Origin: CAZKUN01 sp964555935
Lineage (GTDB): Bacteria > Armatimonadota > Zipacnadia > Zipacnadales > VGFC01
Reading direction: 5' to 3'
NCBI GenBank assembly: GCA_964555935.1
Contig: CAZKUN010000014.1
Coordinates: 1 to 64,000, forward strand
DNA: 64,000 bases
Each line of letters begins with the position of its first letter. Within the stretch, counting starts at the first letter, position 1. The notes under the pieces are model-generated. The model did not search any database and was not told the origin of the DNA. It was given only the letters and a program-made list of their open reading frames with translations. Positions 42,334 through 50,755 of this stretch are shown in pieces. The position numbers and the translations under genes were made by a program.

Positions 42334-42921
42334 ATGAGCCTGCGAACACACTGCCTGTTGGCGCTGATCGGACTGGTAATCATCGGGACGTGCGGCCTCG
42401 GATGCACGCCGAAGGCGCCGGATTCGGAGCCCGTGCCCCCGGACCTATCGGGCTCGATTGCCCCGCCGCCCGAGGATGTGATCGATGAGGGGCCGGCAGT
42501 CGAGGAGCCGACCGAGACGTCAGACGACACCGAGGCCGCGGACGAGCCGACGGATGAGGCCGCGTCGGATGAGTCAACCGAGGAGCCCGTCGCTGATGAA
42601 GCGACCGAGACCTCCAATGACGCGTCGACGACCGACAGCCTGGAATCCGCGCACGCGCCGGCCGCGCAACCAGCGACCGACGACGACCGAAGCCAGCAGA
42701 TGTTCGACCACTTCGACGCCAACAAGGATGGCAAGGCGACAGCAGACGAGATCCCGGCGGTGATGTGGGACCGCATCAAGGTTGCTGACAAGGACGGCGA
42801 CGACGCGCTGACCTTGGAGGAAGTCTCCGAGTGGCGCAAGTCCTCAGCTGGGATGGGTGGAGGTATGGGTGGCGGAATGGGCGGCATGCCGGCAGGCCAT
42901 GGGGCGCCGACGGATTCGTAG
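42334..42921 (+). CDS. EF-hand lipoprotein
   Basis: A 195-residue lipoprotein. The signal peptide ends in a lipobox (LVIIGTCGLGC, Cys at about residue 28). A long acidic, Thr/Glu-rich linker follows (EEPTETSDDTEAADEPTDEA), then two EF-hand calcium loops (DANKDGKATADE and DKDGDDALTLEE) and a Gly/Met-rich tail (GGGMGGGMGGMP). It is transcribed divergently from the methyltransferase-propeller gene, with CGGAGAC before the ATG. Likely a surface or periplasmic calcium-binding protein, as commonly found in planctomycete-like genomes. Confidence 0.85.
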   Translation: MSLRTHCLLALIGLVIIGTCGLGCTPKAPDSEPVPPDLSGSIAPPPEDVIDEGPAVEEPTETSDDTEAADEPTDEAASDESTEEPVADEATETSNDASTTDSLESAHAPAAQPATDDDRSQQMFDHFDANKDGKATADEIPAVMWDRIKVADKDGDDALTLEEVSEWRKSSAGMGGGMGGGMGGMPAGHGAPTDS

Positions 42922-42988
42922 CGCACCCCACCAAGCGAAGATGACAAGGAGGGTCGCGGCCGCCATGGTCTCGGCCCTCTTCAACGTA

Positions 42989-43068
42989 TAGAAGTGGTTT
43001 CAAAGCCCCCGTAGGTCGAAGCTCTAGCTTCGACCGGTCCAGTTGTCGGGGTTTTGAAACCACTTCTA
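42989..43068. repeat. Complete palindromic element with 16-bp terminal inverted repeats
   Basis: Left end TAGAAGTGGTTTCAAA (42989-43004) and right end TTTGAAACCACTTCTA (43053-43068) are perfect inverted repeats. Between them lies CCCCCGTAG and the type-B core with arms GGTCGAAGCT (43014-43023) and AGCTTCGACC (43026-43035). The 80-bp unit has no coding capacity. Its right end supplies the TAG stop codon of the minus-strand gene ending at 43066. Confidence 0.85.
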
Positions 43069-44175
43069 GTCGATCCCCAGGTGCTCGCGCCAAAGATCAA
43101 GCGCAGGCCTCTCGACACCGTCGCCGTCCACCAGACCACAGTCCTTCCAGGCCTTGAAGAACTCCGGGGACCTCTCGCGGATCTTCTCCCACAGGGCGTC
43201 GTAATCGCGCGTGGCGTACCAGATGATGAAGTCGCAATCGTGATCGTGGGCGAAGGTCAGGATCTTGGCAAGCACGTCCCGCTGGAGTTGCGCGTCAGTG
43301 GGGATGGTGACGCCATACGATTCGAGCACGAGCGTCTCCGCGGGCTGGCCCGTTTCCGTGAAGACGAACGGCTTGCCGGATTGTCCGAACTCGGCATCGA
43401 GCCACGCCAGCGCGCGGTCCATGTCACCTGCGAGATTCGCCATGAACGGGTAGAAGCTAACGCCAACGGCGTCCATGTACGGCAGCAGATCCTTGTAGGC
43501 TGCCAGCATGTCCTCGCGATCGGTCCACTCCGGGTTGAGCATGTTGTGAAGCGTGAAGCTCGCGAGGATCGGCAACTCGGGATGCTCGCGTTTGATTGCT
43601 TCATACACGCGCTGGTGGAGCGTTACGTAGGCATCCCACTTCGGCCGACCGTTGTGGAACAACTCGTTGATCTCAATGCCGATCGCCAGGTAGTCGGGCT
43701 CGAGCGCGTCAACGGCGCGCAGGCAGTACTTGGTGTACGCCGCCACCACCAGTGGATCATCGAAGGACCTTCCGGCGAGCGGCTCGGGGATGGGCAGGCC
43801 CTCCTCGGCCGNNNNNNNNNNCGCGCGGTATCCCGCGAGATCGTCGCGGCCCAGATTCAGCGGCGACACGGCGACGTAGACCTCGCCGCCGGGCGGGGTC
43901 GCTTTCTTCTGTCGATCCCAATCCTCGGTGATCTTCGGATGGAACGGATCGCCGGAATGGGCCTCCGCCCATGGCACGCCCTCGAAGTGGATCGCCACGA
44001 TATCCGCGTTCTCGTGGATGAAGCTCTCGACCCAAGTGACGGCCGGCAGCGTGATGTCGTAGGGGAAGGGCGTGAAGCCCATTCGGAAGCTGCGCGTCTC
44101 GGGCAGTGGCGCGTCGGTGTCGGATGCGCCGGGGGCAGCCAGGACCGCGCAGATGATCAGCGTGGAGTGAAGCAA
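43066..44175 (-). CDS. Clan GH-A-like (GH53/GH5-like) glycosidase, with an internal assembly gap
   Basis: A protein of about 369 residues with a signal peptide (MLHSTLIICAVLAAPGASD). The TIM-barrel motifs are DIVAIHFEGVPW, YLAIGIEINELFHNG (candidate acid/base Glu next to Asn, as in the GH53/GH5 clan) and PFVFTETGQPAETL (candidate nucleophile). WYATRDYDALWEKI near the C-terminus also fits. It starts at TTG 44175 with GAGGTGA in front, 12 bp after the DUF5060-type gene, so the two are one operon. Ten Ns (43812-43821) interrupt it after residue 118; the frame is consistent with a gap of 3n+1 bases. Confidence 0.72.
   Translation of the reverse strand: MLHSTLIICAVLAAPGASDTDAPLPETRSFRMGFTPFPYDITLPAVTWVESFIHENADIVAIHFEGVPWAEAHSGDPFHPKITEDWDRQKKATPPGGEVYVAVSPLNLGRDDLAGYRAXXXXAEEGLPIPEPLAGRSFDDPLVVAAYTKYCLRAVDALEPDYLAIGIEINELFHNGRPKWDAYVTLHQRVYEAIKREHPELPILASFTLHNMLNPEWTDREDMLAAYKDLLPYMDAVGVSFYPFMANLAGDMDRALAWLDAEFGQSGKPFVFTETGQPAETLVLESYGVTIPTDAQLQRDVLAKILTFAHDHDCDFIIWYATRDYDALWEKIRERSPEFFKAWKDCGLVDGDGVERPALDLWREHLGID
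43812..43821. other. Assembly gap (10 N) in a glycosidase gene
   Basis: Ten N characters within the GH53/GH5-like gene, between GRDDLAGYRA and EEGLPIPEPLAG. As in rel, the number 10 is probably a placeholder. Confidence 0.95.
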
Positions 44176-44187
44176 TGGTCACCTCGC

Positions 44188-47121
44188 TCAAGGACGAGTG
44201 ATGGCACACGCGATGTCGGTCTCGATCTCGGGCAGGCGGACCGTCAGCGGGCCCCCAATCGAATTGGCTTCGAGCGTGCTGACGGTCGATCCGTCGGCGG
44301 TGCTGATGAACTCGATCGTGTACGTCCCATCGGCAAGGCCTAAGACACTGATCTCGGTCGGCGGGACGGGCGTCAACTCGATACCGTCGGCGCGCGCCTG
44401 GTACGAACTCTTCGTGTTCTGCAGCCAGAGCAGCGCTTTGGCGCCGCTGCCAAGGGCGATTGCGCGAAGTGGAATCACGTCTCGGCTCGAGACGTAGCCA
44501 ATCAGGCGGTAGCGCACCTCGGCGCGGTCCTTGCCGGCGTGTTCGCAGCGGATCTCGTGCCGGCCCGCGGGCACGTCGATGGCGAGGTCGCGATCGTACG
44601 CAACGAGCCAGTTGTCGTACTGCTCGATGTGCGTCGCGCTCTTGCCGAGGCCTTCGCCGGCCGCGAGGTTCTCCTCGAGCGCAAGCTCACCGTCAAGGTA
44701 TACACGTGTCGGCCCGTCCCCGTTTCCCACGACGGCGGCCACGTGCAAGATGAACTGACCCGCCTGGCGGAAATCGACGGTGAATGTCGGCGGGTTGCGG
44801 AGGTCAGAGTGGGCGGCGGTTCCCCAGAGGTATCCGCCCAGTTGGTCCGCATTCGTGAGCGTCCCGTCGTGGTTGGCGGTGAACTCGCTCGCCCTGGCCT
44901 TGGCGAAACGCGGGTGGCCTGTGAAGCTGACATCCGAGAACACCTCGGGCTCGGGCGGCGTGACGTAGTGGAAGTCGGTGACGCCGATCGGGCTGAGTTG
45001 CCCCACGTCGCCCGCGAAGCGCTGCATGAATGTCGACAGCCCCGCGAACTGTCCGTACAGGTCGTTCCGGTCGATGTAGCTCTCGATGTACCAGTGCATC
45101 GCCGTGCCGGCGGCGCCGCTGAGCGCGGACGACCACAGCCCGTTGTGCAGGTGCAGTCCATCGGGGTCGAGCTTCAGTCCTCCCGACTCGATCGCCCGCC
45201 GGGGCAGGCCGAACTCGCCAACGATGAAGGGCTTCTGGTGGCGCTCAACCGCCTCCCGACAGAACTCGGCCATCCCATTGCCCATGTCGGTCAATTCGTA
45301 GTTGTGGACCTGAACGATGTCGAGATCCGGTAGCTTCCAGAGCGCGTCCGACGCATCCCAGCTATTGCCCATGGGACTCGTTGTGATGAGGTGATCCCAT
45401 GGGTCGATCTCCCGCAGGTACGTGGACATCCGGTCGTGCCAGGCAATGGTCTCGTCCGCCAACTCGGGCCGGATGACGATCTCGTTGAAGAACTCCCACG
45501 CCATGAGATTCTGGCTGTAGCCCCATCGCGCAACGCAGTAGCGCAGTTTCGCCCGGACGAGCTTATCGCAATCCGCGTCCGTCCAGAACGCGCTGATGTC
45601 GTCCAGTGGTCCGCCATGCTCTTTCATGAACATGTTGTATATCTGTCGCCATGGTTCTTTCGGGTTGTTGATGTTGCCATTGGGGTTATACAGGCAGAGC
45701 TGGATGTAGCAATCGCGCTCGTGGGCGAGGTCGAAGACTTGGTCGATGATGCGCGCGGTCGGCTGGTGGAACTTGCCGACGCCCAGGTAGCCCGTGGCAT
45801 CGTCAGGCGATCCCTCAATGCTGACCCACCAGGAATCCATGCGCAGGCGCAGGTAGTTGCCGCCGTTGTCGGCGAGTCGGTCGAGGTATCGGCTCAGCTT
45901 CTCCAGTCGGTCAGCAGGCACAGGCTGGCCGAGTCGCGTCCAGGTGAAGTGGTTGATGCCGATGGGGAAGTACGGCTCGCCCGAGTCGAAGGCGAGGCTC
46001 AGCGGTCGGTCCTTGCCGATGCGCACGAAGCCTCTACCGAGTCGGTCCGCCGCCTCAAACGTCCCCTCGGCCGATGCCGTCTCTCCGGTGCGATCTCTCG
46101 CTCTGACCACGTATCCGTGTGACCCAGTATGGGTGGGCGCGTAGCGGATCATCCACACGGGTGTATCGGCTGCGGGCTGATTGAGGAAGCCTGGGACATC
46201 GATGCTGGTGCCGTCGGGTTGCTTGAACCGACCAGAGACCTCGATGTCGTCCGGGTCAAACGGGTTGTCCCACGTGCCGGACATGTCGATGGTCAGCTCA
46301 AGCTTCTCATGCACGGGCGCGCGCTTCGCGGACGCGGTCACCGATCGGATCGCCAGGGGTTTGCGCTCGACGATGCGGAGGTCGGCAAGGCGCTTCTCGC
46401 GGCGGGCCCGCTCATCGGCTTCGATCTTGGCGACGGCATCGGTGAGGCGGGCGGGCGTCGATGGCTTGACCGTCATCGTGAAGGCGAGCCGCACGGTGAA
46501 TCCGGCGGGATCGACAGGCCTCTCAACGCGCAGCCGGTAAGACCCGTGCTCCGTGTTGGTCCAGTCCATGAAGAGCCAATCCGCGTGCTCGGCCTCAAGG
46601 GCGAAGTGAACCTCGGCGGCCTCGGTGAGGAACGTGCACTCGGTCAAGGCGTCGAGGCGCGTGCCTGTCCCTTGGGCTGGTCGCAGGATCTGGGTGCCTG
46701 TCTGACCATCCGCGACAGTCGTCAGCAGGGCTCCCTCCACGGCCTCCGCGGGGATGTCCACGAAGTAGTAGTTCTGGTTGGCATCGACGTTGGCTTCCAC
46801 AGTGTAGCGAGTCGCCACGCGCAGGCTGCCTTCCGCTACCTCGACGCTCTTGTCGACCGTGATAGTGTCATCGACGCGCTGCGTGAACTCGCGCGTTCCG
46901 TCGCCCAATGTGACAGTATCGGTGCCCGCGCCGGTCGAGTAGACGACGCGCCAGCCCTCGCGGTTGTCGACGAGTTGGAGCATCTCCGCGCGGATGAAGG
47001 GAGTGCCCGCGACGGATGCGGTCACCATGCCGCTGGTGTCTGACATCCGGACTTCGACGAGTTGGGCGGCGCAGGTCGACGCCCACGCGGCGCAGACGGC
47101 GATGACTGCTAACCGTTTCAT
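44188..47121 (-). CDS. DUF5060-type secreted glycoside hydrolase (GH5-like barrel)
   Basis: A 977-residue exported protein (signal peptide MKRLAVIAVCAAWASTCAAQ). After an N-terminal beta-rich region it has a DUF5060-like Ig domain (KLELTIDMSGTWDNPFDPDDIEV) at about 285-375. A catalytic barrel follows with FPIGINHFTWTRLG, GNYLRLRMDSW, LMAWEFFNEIVIRPE (acid/base Glu) and KPFIVGEFGLPRRA (nucleophile Glu). C-terminal beta-sandwich domains contain a carbohydrate-binding-like segment (GPTRVYLDGELALEE, VPAGRHEIRCEH). ATG 47121 has GGGGA upstream. It shares an operon with the next gene at 44175. The 47-bp leader repeat lies 16 bp upstream of this start. Confidence 0.78.
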   Translation of the reverse strand: MKRLAVIAVCAAWASTCAAQLVEVRMSDTSGMVTASVAGTPFIRAEMLQLVDNREGWRVVYSTGAGTDTVTLGDGTREFTQRVDDTITVDKSVEVAEGSLRVATRYTVEANVDANQNYYFVDIPAEAVEGALLTTVADGQTGTQILRPAQGTGTRLDALTECTFLTEAAEVHFALEAEHADWLFMDWTNTEHGSYRLRVERPVDPAGFTVRLAFTMTVKPSTPARLTDAVAKIEADERARREKRLADLRIVERKPLAIRSVTASAKRAPVHEKLELTIDMSGTWDNPFDPDDIEVSGRFKQPDGTSIDVPGFLNQPAADTPVWMIRYAPTHTGSHGYVVRARDRTGETASAEGTFEAADRLGRGFVRIGKDRPLSLAFDSGEPYFPIGINHFTWTRLGQPVPADRLEKLSRYLDRLADNGGNYLRLRMDSWWVSIEGSPDDATGYLGVGKFHQPTARIIDQVFDLAHERDCYIQLCLYNPNGNINNPKEPWRQIYNMFMKEHGGPLDDISAFWTDADCDKLVRAKLRYCVARWGYSQNLMAWEFFNEIVIRPELADETIAWHDRMSTYLREIDPWDHLITTSPMGNSWDASDALWKLPDLDIVQVHNYELTDMGNGMAEFCREAVERHQKPFIVGEFGLPRRAIESGGLKLDPDGLHLHNGLWSSALSGAAGTAMHWYIESYIDRNDLYGQFAGLSTFMQRFAGDVGQLSPIGVTDFHYVTPPEPEVFSDVSFTGHPRFAKARASEFTANHDGTLTNADQLGGYLWGTAAHSDLRNPPTFTVDFRQAGQFILHVAAVVGNGDGPTRVYLDGELALEENLAAGEGLGKSATHIEQYDNWLVAYDRDLAIDVPAGRHEIRCEHAGKDRAEVRYRLIGYVSSRDVIPLRAIALGSGAKALLWLQNTKSSYQARADGIELTPVPPTEISVLGLADGTYTIEFISTADGSTVSTLEANSIGGPLTVRLPEIETDIACAITRP

Positions 47122-47137
47122 GTCATCCCCTTCGGGT

Positions 47138-47184
47138 CGCGACGTTTGCAGTCCTCCCAGGCCTCGGTGGGTGCGGGGATGCAC
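47138..47184 (-). repeat. 47-bp shared leader repeat, copy 1
   Basis: 45 of 47 bases are identical to 48788-48834. On the minus strand both copies lie in the 5' region of a gene (DUF5060-type gene here; tandem-repeat propeller gene for copy 2) and include GAGGCCTGGGAGGACTGC and CTGCAAACGTCGCG. The plus-strand CCCAG/CTGGG-type arms can form a short hairpin in copy 2. Confidence 0.7.
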
Positions 47185-47297
47185 TCCGTGGGGAGACGCG
47201 AGCCTTGGGGCCGACCGTCGTCACGATCGGGCGGTGGCAGGTCGTGGTGTCTCGATCTGATGGGTCAGGATGGTATACGCACGGCAGACACAGCTCC

Positions 47298-48683
47298 TCA
47301 GTCCCCGAACGCGTACGTCACCCGGACGAGCATGTCGTCGTCGTTGACGGCGAGGTAGCGGACGGTGGTGTCGGAGATGGATAGGGTGCCTGGATAGATG
47401 CGACCGAACTCGGGCCCCTCTTCGTCGTCCACGACCACAACCATCTTCTCGGCCTTTTCAGCACAGTAGGCCACTCGCCGACCGTCGGGGCTGAATATGA
47501 ACGGCTTGGAGAAATCCCCGACGATCAGGCGATTCACGATGCGGGCATACTCCGGTCCCTCCTCGCCGTCGACGACCGCGACCCACTTCTCGCCCTTCTG
47601 GGCAGCGTACCGCACTCGCTGCCCGTCGGGGCTGAATGTGGGGCCACTCACAAAGTCGTACTTGGGTCCCTCATCGCCATCGATCACCGCTACCCACTTA
47701 TAGCCCGTCTGGGCAGCATACGCGACTCGCCGCCAGTCGGAGCTGAAGACGGGGCCATCCACGCGGTCGTATTCCGGCCCCTCCTCGCCGTCCACGACCA
47801 CAGTCACCTTCTCGCCCTTCCAGGCCGTGTATGCCACCCGCTGCCCGTCGGGACTGAAGGTAGGGTCACCCACTCCGTCGTACTCCGGCCCCTCCTCGCC
47901 GTCCACGACCACCACCATCTTCTCGCCCTTCTTGGCAGGATACGCCACTCGCTGCCCGTCGGGACTGAAGGTGAGTGAGCTGACCCAATCGTATTCCGGC
48001 CCCACCTCGTCGTCCACGACCGCGACAGACTTATGCCCCTTCCGGGCTTCGTACGCCACCCGCTGCCCGTCGGGACTGAAGGTAGGCTCACGCACTCGGT
48101 CGTACTCCTGTCCTTCCTCGCCGTCCACGACCAGAGCCATCCTCTCGCCCCTCTTAGCAATGTAAGCCACTCGCTGGCCATCGCGGCTGAAGAAGGGGAA
48201 TCGCCCTCGCTCTCCGATGTCGTCGTACTCCGGTCCCTCCTCGCCGTCGACGACCACGCACCACTTCTCGCCCTTCTGAGCAGCGTACCCCACTCGCTGG
48301 CCATCGGGGCTGAAGAAGGGGAATCGCTCTCCGATGTCGTCGTACTTCGGCCCCTCGTCGCCGTCCACGACCATGCACCACTTCTCGCCCTTCTTGGCAG
48401 CGTACCCCACTCGCTGGCCATCGGGGCTGAGCATAAAGAACGGCCAGATGTAGTCGTACTTGGGCCCTGCCTCGCCATCGATCATCACGCACGCCTTGCG
48501 GCCCACCTGAGTGACGTATGCCAAGTGCCCGCCATCGGCAGGGCTGGTCGCCTTATATCCCTCGGCCTCATACATCGGTCCGAGCACTTCCTCCTCGGTT
48601 TCGTCAGCAGCCGCGACACCAATGCCCAGCACGAAGACGATAGCGGTCAGCGTGCAGGCGACTATGGCAGTTGGGGTTCTTAT
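47298..48683 (-). CDS. Exported TolB/WD40-like propeller with about eleven near-identical repeats
   Basis: A protein of about 461 residues: signal peptide (RTPTAIVACTLTAIVFVLGI, ending VAAADE) followed by some eleven tandem units of 37-41 residues. The consensus is FSPDGQRVAYAAKKGEKWV then VVVDGEEGPEYDxVxxPT. The units resemble TolB/WD40-like PD40 blades. The DNA units (about 111 bp) are highly similar, so the gene is prone to expansion. The frame is open up to ATG 48761, but that start has no ribosome site. An AAGGAGG (complement of 48692-48698) sits 8 bases before an ATA codon at 48683 that opens the signal peptide, so initiation at AUA is possible. The short 5' region carries copy 2 of the leader repeat. 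Confidence 0.72.
   Translation of the reverse strand: MRTPTAIVACTLTAIVFVLGIGVAAADETEEEVLGPMYEAEGYKATSPADGGHLAYVTQVGRKACVMIDGEAGPKYDYIWPFFMLSPDGQRVGYAAKKGEKWCMVVDGDEGPKYDDIGERFPFFSPDGQRVGYAAQKGEKWCVVVDGEEGPEYDDIGERGRFPFFSRDGQRVAYIAKRGERMALVVDGEEGQEYDRVREPTFSPDGQRVAYEARKGHKSVAVVDDEVGPEYDWVSSLTFSPDGQRVAYPAKKGEKMVVVVDGEEGPEYDGVGDPTFSPDGQRVAYTAWKGEKVTVVVDGEEGPEYDRVDGPVFSSDWRRVAYAAQTGYKWVAVIDGDEGPKYDFVSGPTFSPDGQRVRYAAQKGEKWVAVVDGEEGPEYARIVNRLIVGDFSKPFIFSPDGRRVAYCAEKAEKMVVVVDDEEGPEFGRIYPGTLSISDTTVRYLAVNDDDMLVRVTYAFGD
47310..48548. repeat. Tandem 111-bp coding repeats
   Basis: About eleven direct repeats of roughly 111-123 bp encode the propeller units. The strings CTCCTCGCCGTCSACGACC and CGCTGCCCGTCGGGACTGA recur throughout on the plus strand. 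The strongest similarity is among units 2-7. This is a likely site of assembly collapse or of copy-number change by recombination. Confidence 0.75.
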
Positions 48684-48787
48684 GCTCGCACCCTCCTTGG
48701 AGATCGGGGCCCGATCTCGACACCGCGTCACATCACCACCGCCGCTTACCTTCGCCATCATCGGCCTGGGGCCTGCGATCTCCCCGA

Positions 48788-48834
48788 CGCGACGTTTGCA
48801 GTCCTCCCAGGCCTCGCTGGGTGCGGGGATTCAC
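48788..48834 (-). repeat. 47-bp shared leader repeat, copy 2
   Basis: Second copy of the repeat at 47138-47184 with two mismatches, 104 bp upstream of the likely start of the tandem-repeat propeller gene. The two copies thus bracket that gene and its promoter region. Confidence 0.7.
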
Positions 48835-48889
48835 GTGGCGAGGAAACCGTCGCCTATCTGCGTCCGCATGAGTGACTGGGGGATCATCC

Positions 48890-50317
48890 ATGCACGCGGA
48901 GACGCTGACCGTTCCGGCGCGAGTTGGGCTGACCGTGGTAAGCGGCGCAATGCTGGCTCTGGGCTTTGAGCCAGTGGGCGTCGCGCCACTGGTCTGGGTG
49001 GCGTTAGTCCCATTCCTGATCGCTCTCTGGGGCGCGAAACCGACAGTGGCGCGGGCGCTGGGTTTCGTGCTCGGATGCGTCTTCTACGGGGCGACGCTGC
49101 GTTGGCTATTCAACATCTTCGGCGGCGCGTCCGTGGCGCTGATAGCGATTCTCGGGGCGACGCTTTGGGCGTTCGGGGCGATACACGCGCTGGCGGAGAG
49201 GCGCTTCGGCCCGACCCGCGCGATGCTCCTACTGCCCGTGTTGTGGGTTGGGGTCGACCTTTTTCGGTCGGAGCTGTGGTTCTTCAAGTTCTCGTGGATG
49301 CAGCTCGGGTTCTCACAGGTCCGCGCGCCGGCCGTGCTGCAATCGGTCAGTCTGCTTGGCGTGTACGGGCTGACGCTTGTCATCGTGTTGGTGAACTGCC
49401 TGATCGCCGTGCTGATCGTCAAGCGTGGGTGGAAGTGCGGAACACTGGCGGCGGGAGGGGTTCTGGCAACGATGGGCCTGCTCGCGAGTGTTGGCGTTCC
49501 TCCGGCATCGCCGGAAGCGCGCGATGTGAGGGTCGGAGCGATCCAAACGGAGGCCAGCGACCTCGACACAGACCTGGAGCTGACCGCGGCGTGCGCGGAG
49601 GCCGGGCCGAGACTGATCGTCTGGCCCGAGTACGCGCTCATGGATTACCCGCTCGACGATGAGGCGGTGCTTGGGAGGATCGCCGGCGCGGCTCGCGATG
49701 CGGATGCGTATCTGGTGGTCGGATGCAAGGAACGCATTCCTGGAGAGACGGACGAGAAACGTTACTGGAATGCGGCGCTGCTGATTGGTCCGAACGGTGA
49801 CGCGCTGGGCAGCTACCACAAGAACCACCCGGTGCAGTTTTTCAGCGACGGCGCTATGGGCGGGGAGTATCCGACTTTCGATACGGACTTCGGGCGGCTG
49901 GGTACCGCGATTTGCTACGACATGGACTTCGCGCCTGTCTTTCGGAGGCTGGTGAACAACGGCGCGGAGGTCCTGGCGGTGCCGACGTATGACGCGATCT
50001 GGTGGGGCGAGCTGCAGCACGACCAGCACTCGGCGATGGCGCGGGCGCGAGCGGTCGAGGTTGGACGATGGGTGGTGAGGGCGACGAGTTCGGGGACATC
50101 GCAGATCATCGACACGCGCGGCAACGTGCAGGAATCGCTAGGATGGCGCGAGACCGGATCGATCAGCGGGGGCGCAGACCTGAGGACGGATAGAACGTGG
50201 TATTGCCGGGGAACATGGGTGCTTCCATACGCGTGTCTGGCGGCTCTGGTGCTTTTCGTTTGGGCCGAGAGCGCCAGGATGTGGGCGGCGTGGCGACGAA
50301 GGAAGACGGGAGGGTGA
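48890..50317 (+). CDS. lnt: Apolipoprotein N-acyltransferase
   Basis: A 475-residue inner-membrane enzyme that adds the third acyl chain to lipoproteins. Several N-terminal membrane helices (MLALGFEPVGVAPLVWVALVPFL and following) lead to a nitrilase domain with the catalytic triad in IVWPEYAL (Glu), SYHKNHPVQF (Lys) and TAICYDMDF (Cys). A final membrane helix and basic tail (WAAWRRRKTGG) end the chain. The frame opens at 48872 but ATG 48890 follows GGGGGA. Presence of Lnt indicates a diderm cell with triacylated lipoproteins, consistent with the EF-hand lipoprotein at 42334. Confidence 0.92.
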   Translation: MHAETLTVPARVGLTVVSGAMLALGFEPVGVAPLVWVALVPFLIALWGAKPTVARALGFVLGCVFYGATLRWLFNIFGGASVALIAILGATLWAFGAIHALAERRFGPTRAMLLLPVLWVGVDLFRSELWFFKFSWMQLGFSQVRAPAVLQSVSLLGVYGLTLVIVLVNCLIAVLIVKRGWKCGTLAAGGVLATMGLLASVGVPPASPEARDVRVGAIQTEASDLDTDLELTAACAEAGPRLIVWPEYALMDYPLDDEAVLGRIAGAARDADAYLVVGCKERIPGETDEKRYWNAALLIGPNGDALGSYHKNHPVQFFSDGAMGGEYPTFDTDFGRLGTAICYDMDFAPVFRRLVNNGAEVLAVPTYDAIWWGELQHDQHSAMARARAVEVGRWVVRATSSGTSQIIDTRGNVQESLGWRETGSISGGADLRTDRTWYCRGTWVLPYACLAALVLFVWAESARMWAAWRRRKTGG

Positions 50318-50452
50318 TGTGACGGGCGGCGCGAGCTTCAGACGTTGCTTGGCAGCAGCATTGTAGAGCCCTCAGGCGCGCCCTTCGCGCTCGAGCCGCT
50401 GACCGCGCTCGCGCCGGCAGCGCGCGGCTGTAACTTGCGGGCGAGGGTCCCG

Positions 50453-50755
50453 ATGCCGAATATACCAGGCCACCCGAGGTATAACCGAGAGCAGCTTGAG
50501 CCCGGCGGGCATTCAGCCGGCCGGATTGTCATGTTGGTGTTGGCCGTAGTCACCGTCGGCGCGCTCTTACTGGGTTCGTCAGGCGTCGCGCTCCTATTCG
50601 TTCTCGGTGTGGTGTGCTTAGTTGTGGTCCCGGTCGTGCTTGCGTGGCATGTGGCCTTGGTCTGTCGCGAAGACGCTGAGATCGCCCGCGCGCGGAAGGC
50701 CCAGGAGGCCGCCGAGGCGAGTTCACGGCAGAAGAAACAGCCGCCCCTCGCCTGA
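50453..50755 (+). CDS. Small two-helix membrane protein
   Basis: A 100-residue protein: a short polar N-terminus (MPNIPGHPRYNREQLEPGGHSAG), two membrane helices (IVMLVLAVVTVGALLLG and VALLFVLGVVCLVVVPVVLAW) and a charged helical tail (REDAEIARARKAQEAAEASSRQKK). No family is recognised. ATG 50453 has GAGGG upstream; the frame opens earlier at 50345. Its 3' end overlaps the 3' end of the convergent minus-strand gene by 33 bp, which is unusual and makes it somewhat less certain. Confidence 0.55.
   Translation: MPNIPGHPRYNREQLEPGGHSAGRIVMLVLAVVTVGALLLGSSGVALLFVLGVVCLVVVPVVLAWHVALVCREDAEIARARKAQEAAEASSRQKKQPPLA

Noticed and set aside
42105..42947. N-terminal extension of the methyltransferase-propeller frame up to 42947 (about 280 extra residues)
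   Set aside because: The extension is low-complexity Ser/Ala-rich sequence antisense to a convincing EF-hand lipoprotein gene; the ATG at 42104 has a ribosome site and a signal peptide.
47310..48548. CRISPR or satellite DNA for the tandem 111-bp repeats
   Set aside because: The repeats keep one open frame and encode propeller blades behind a signal peptide.
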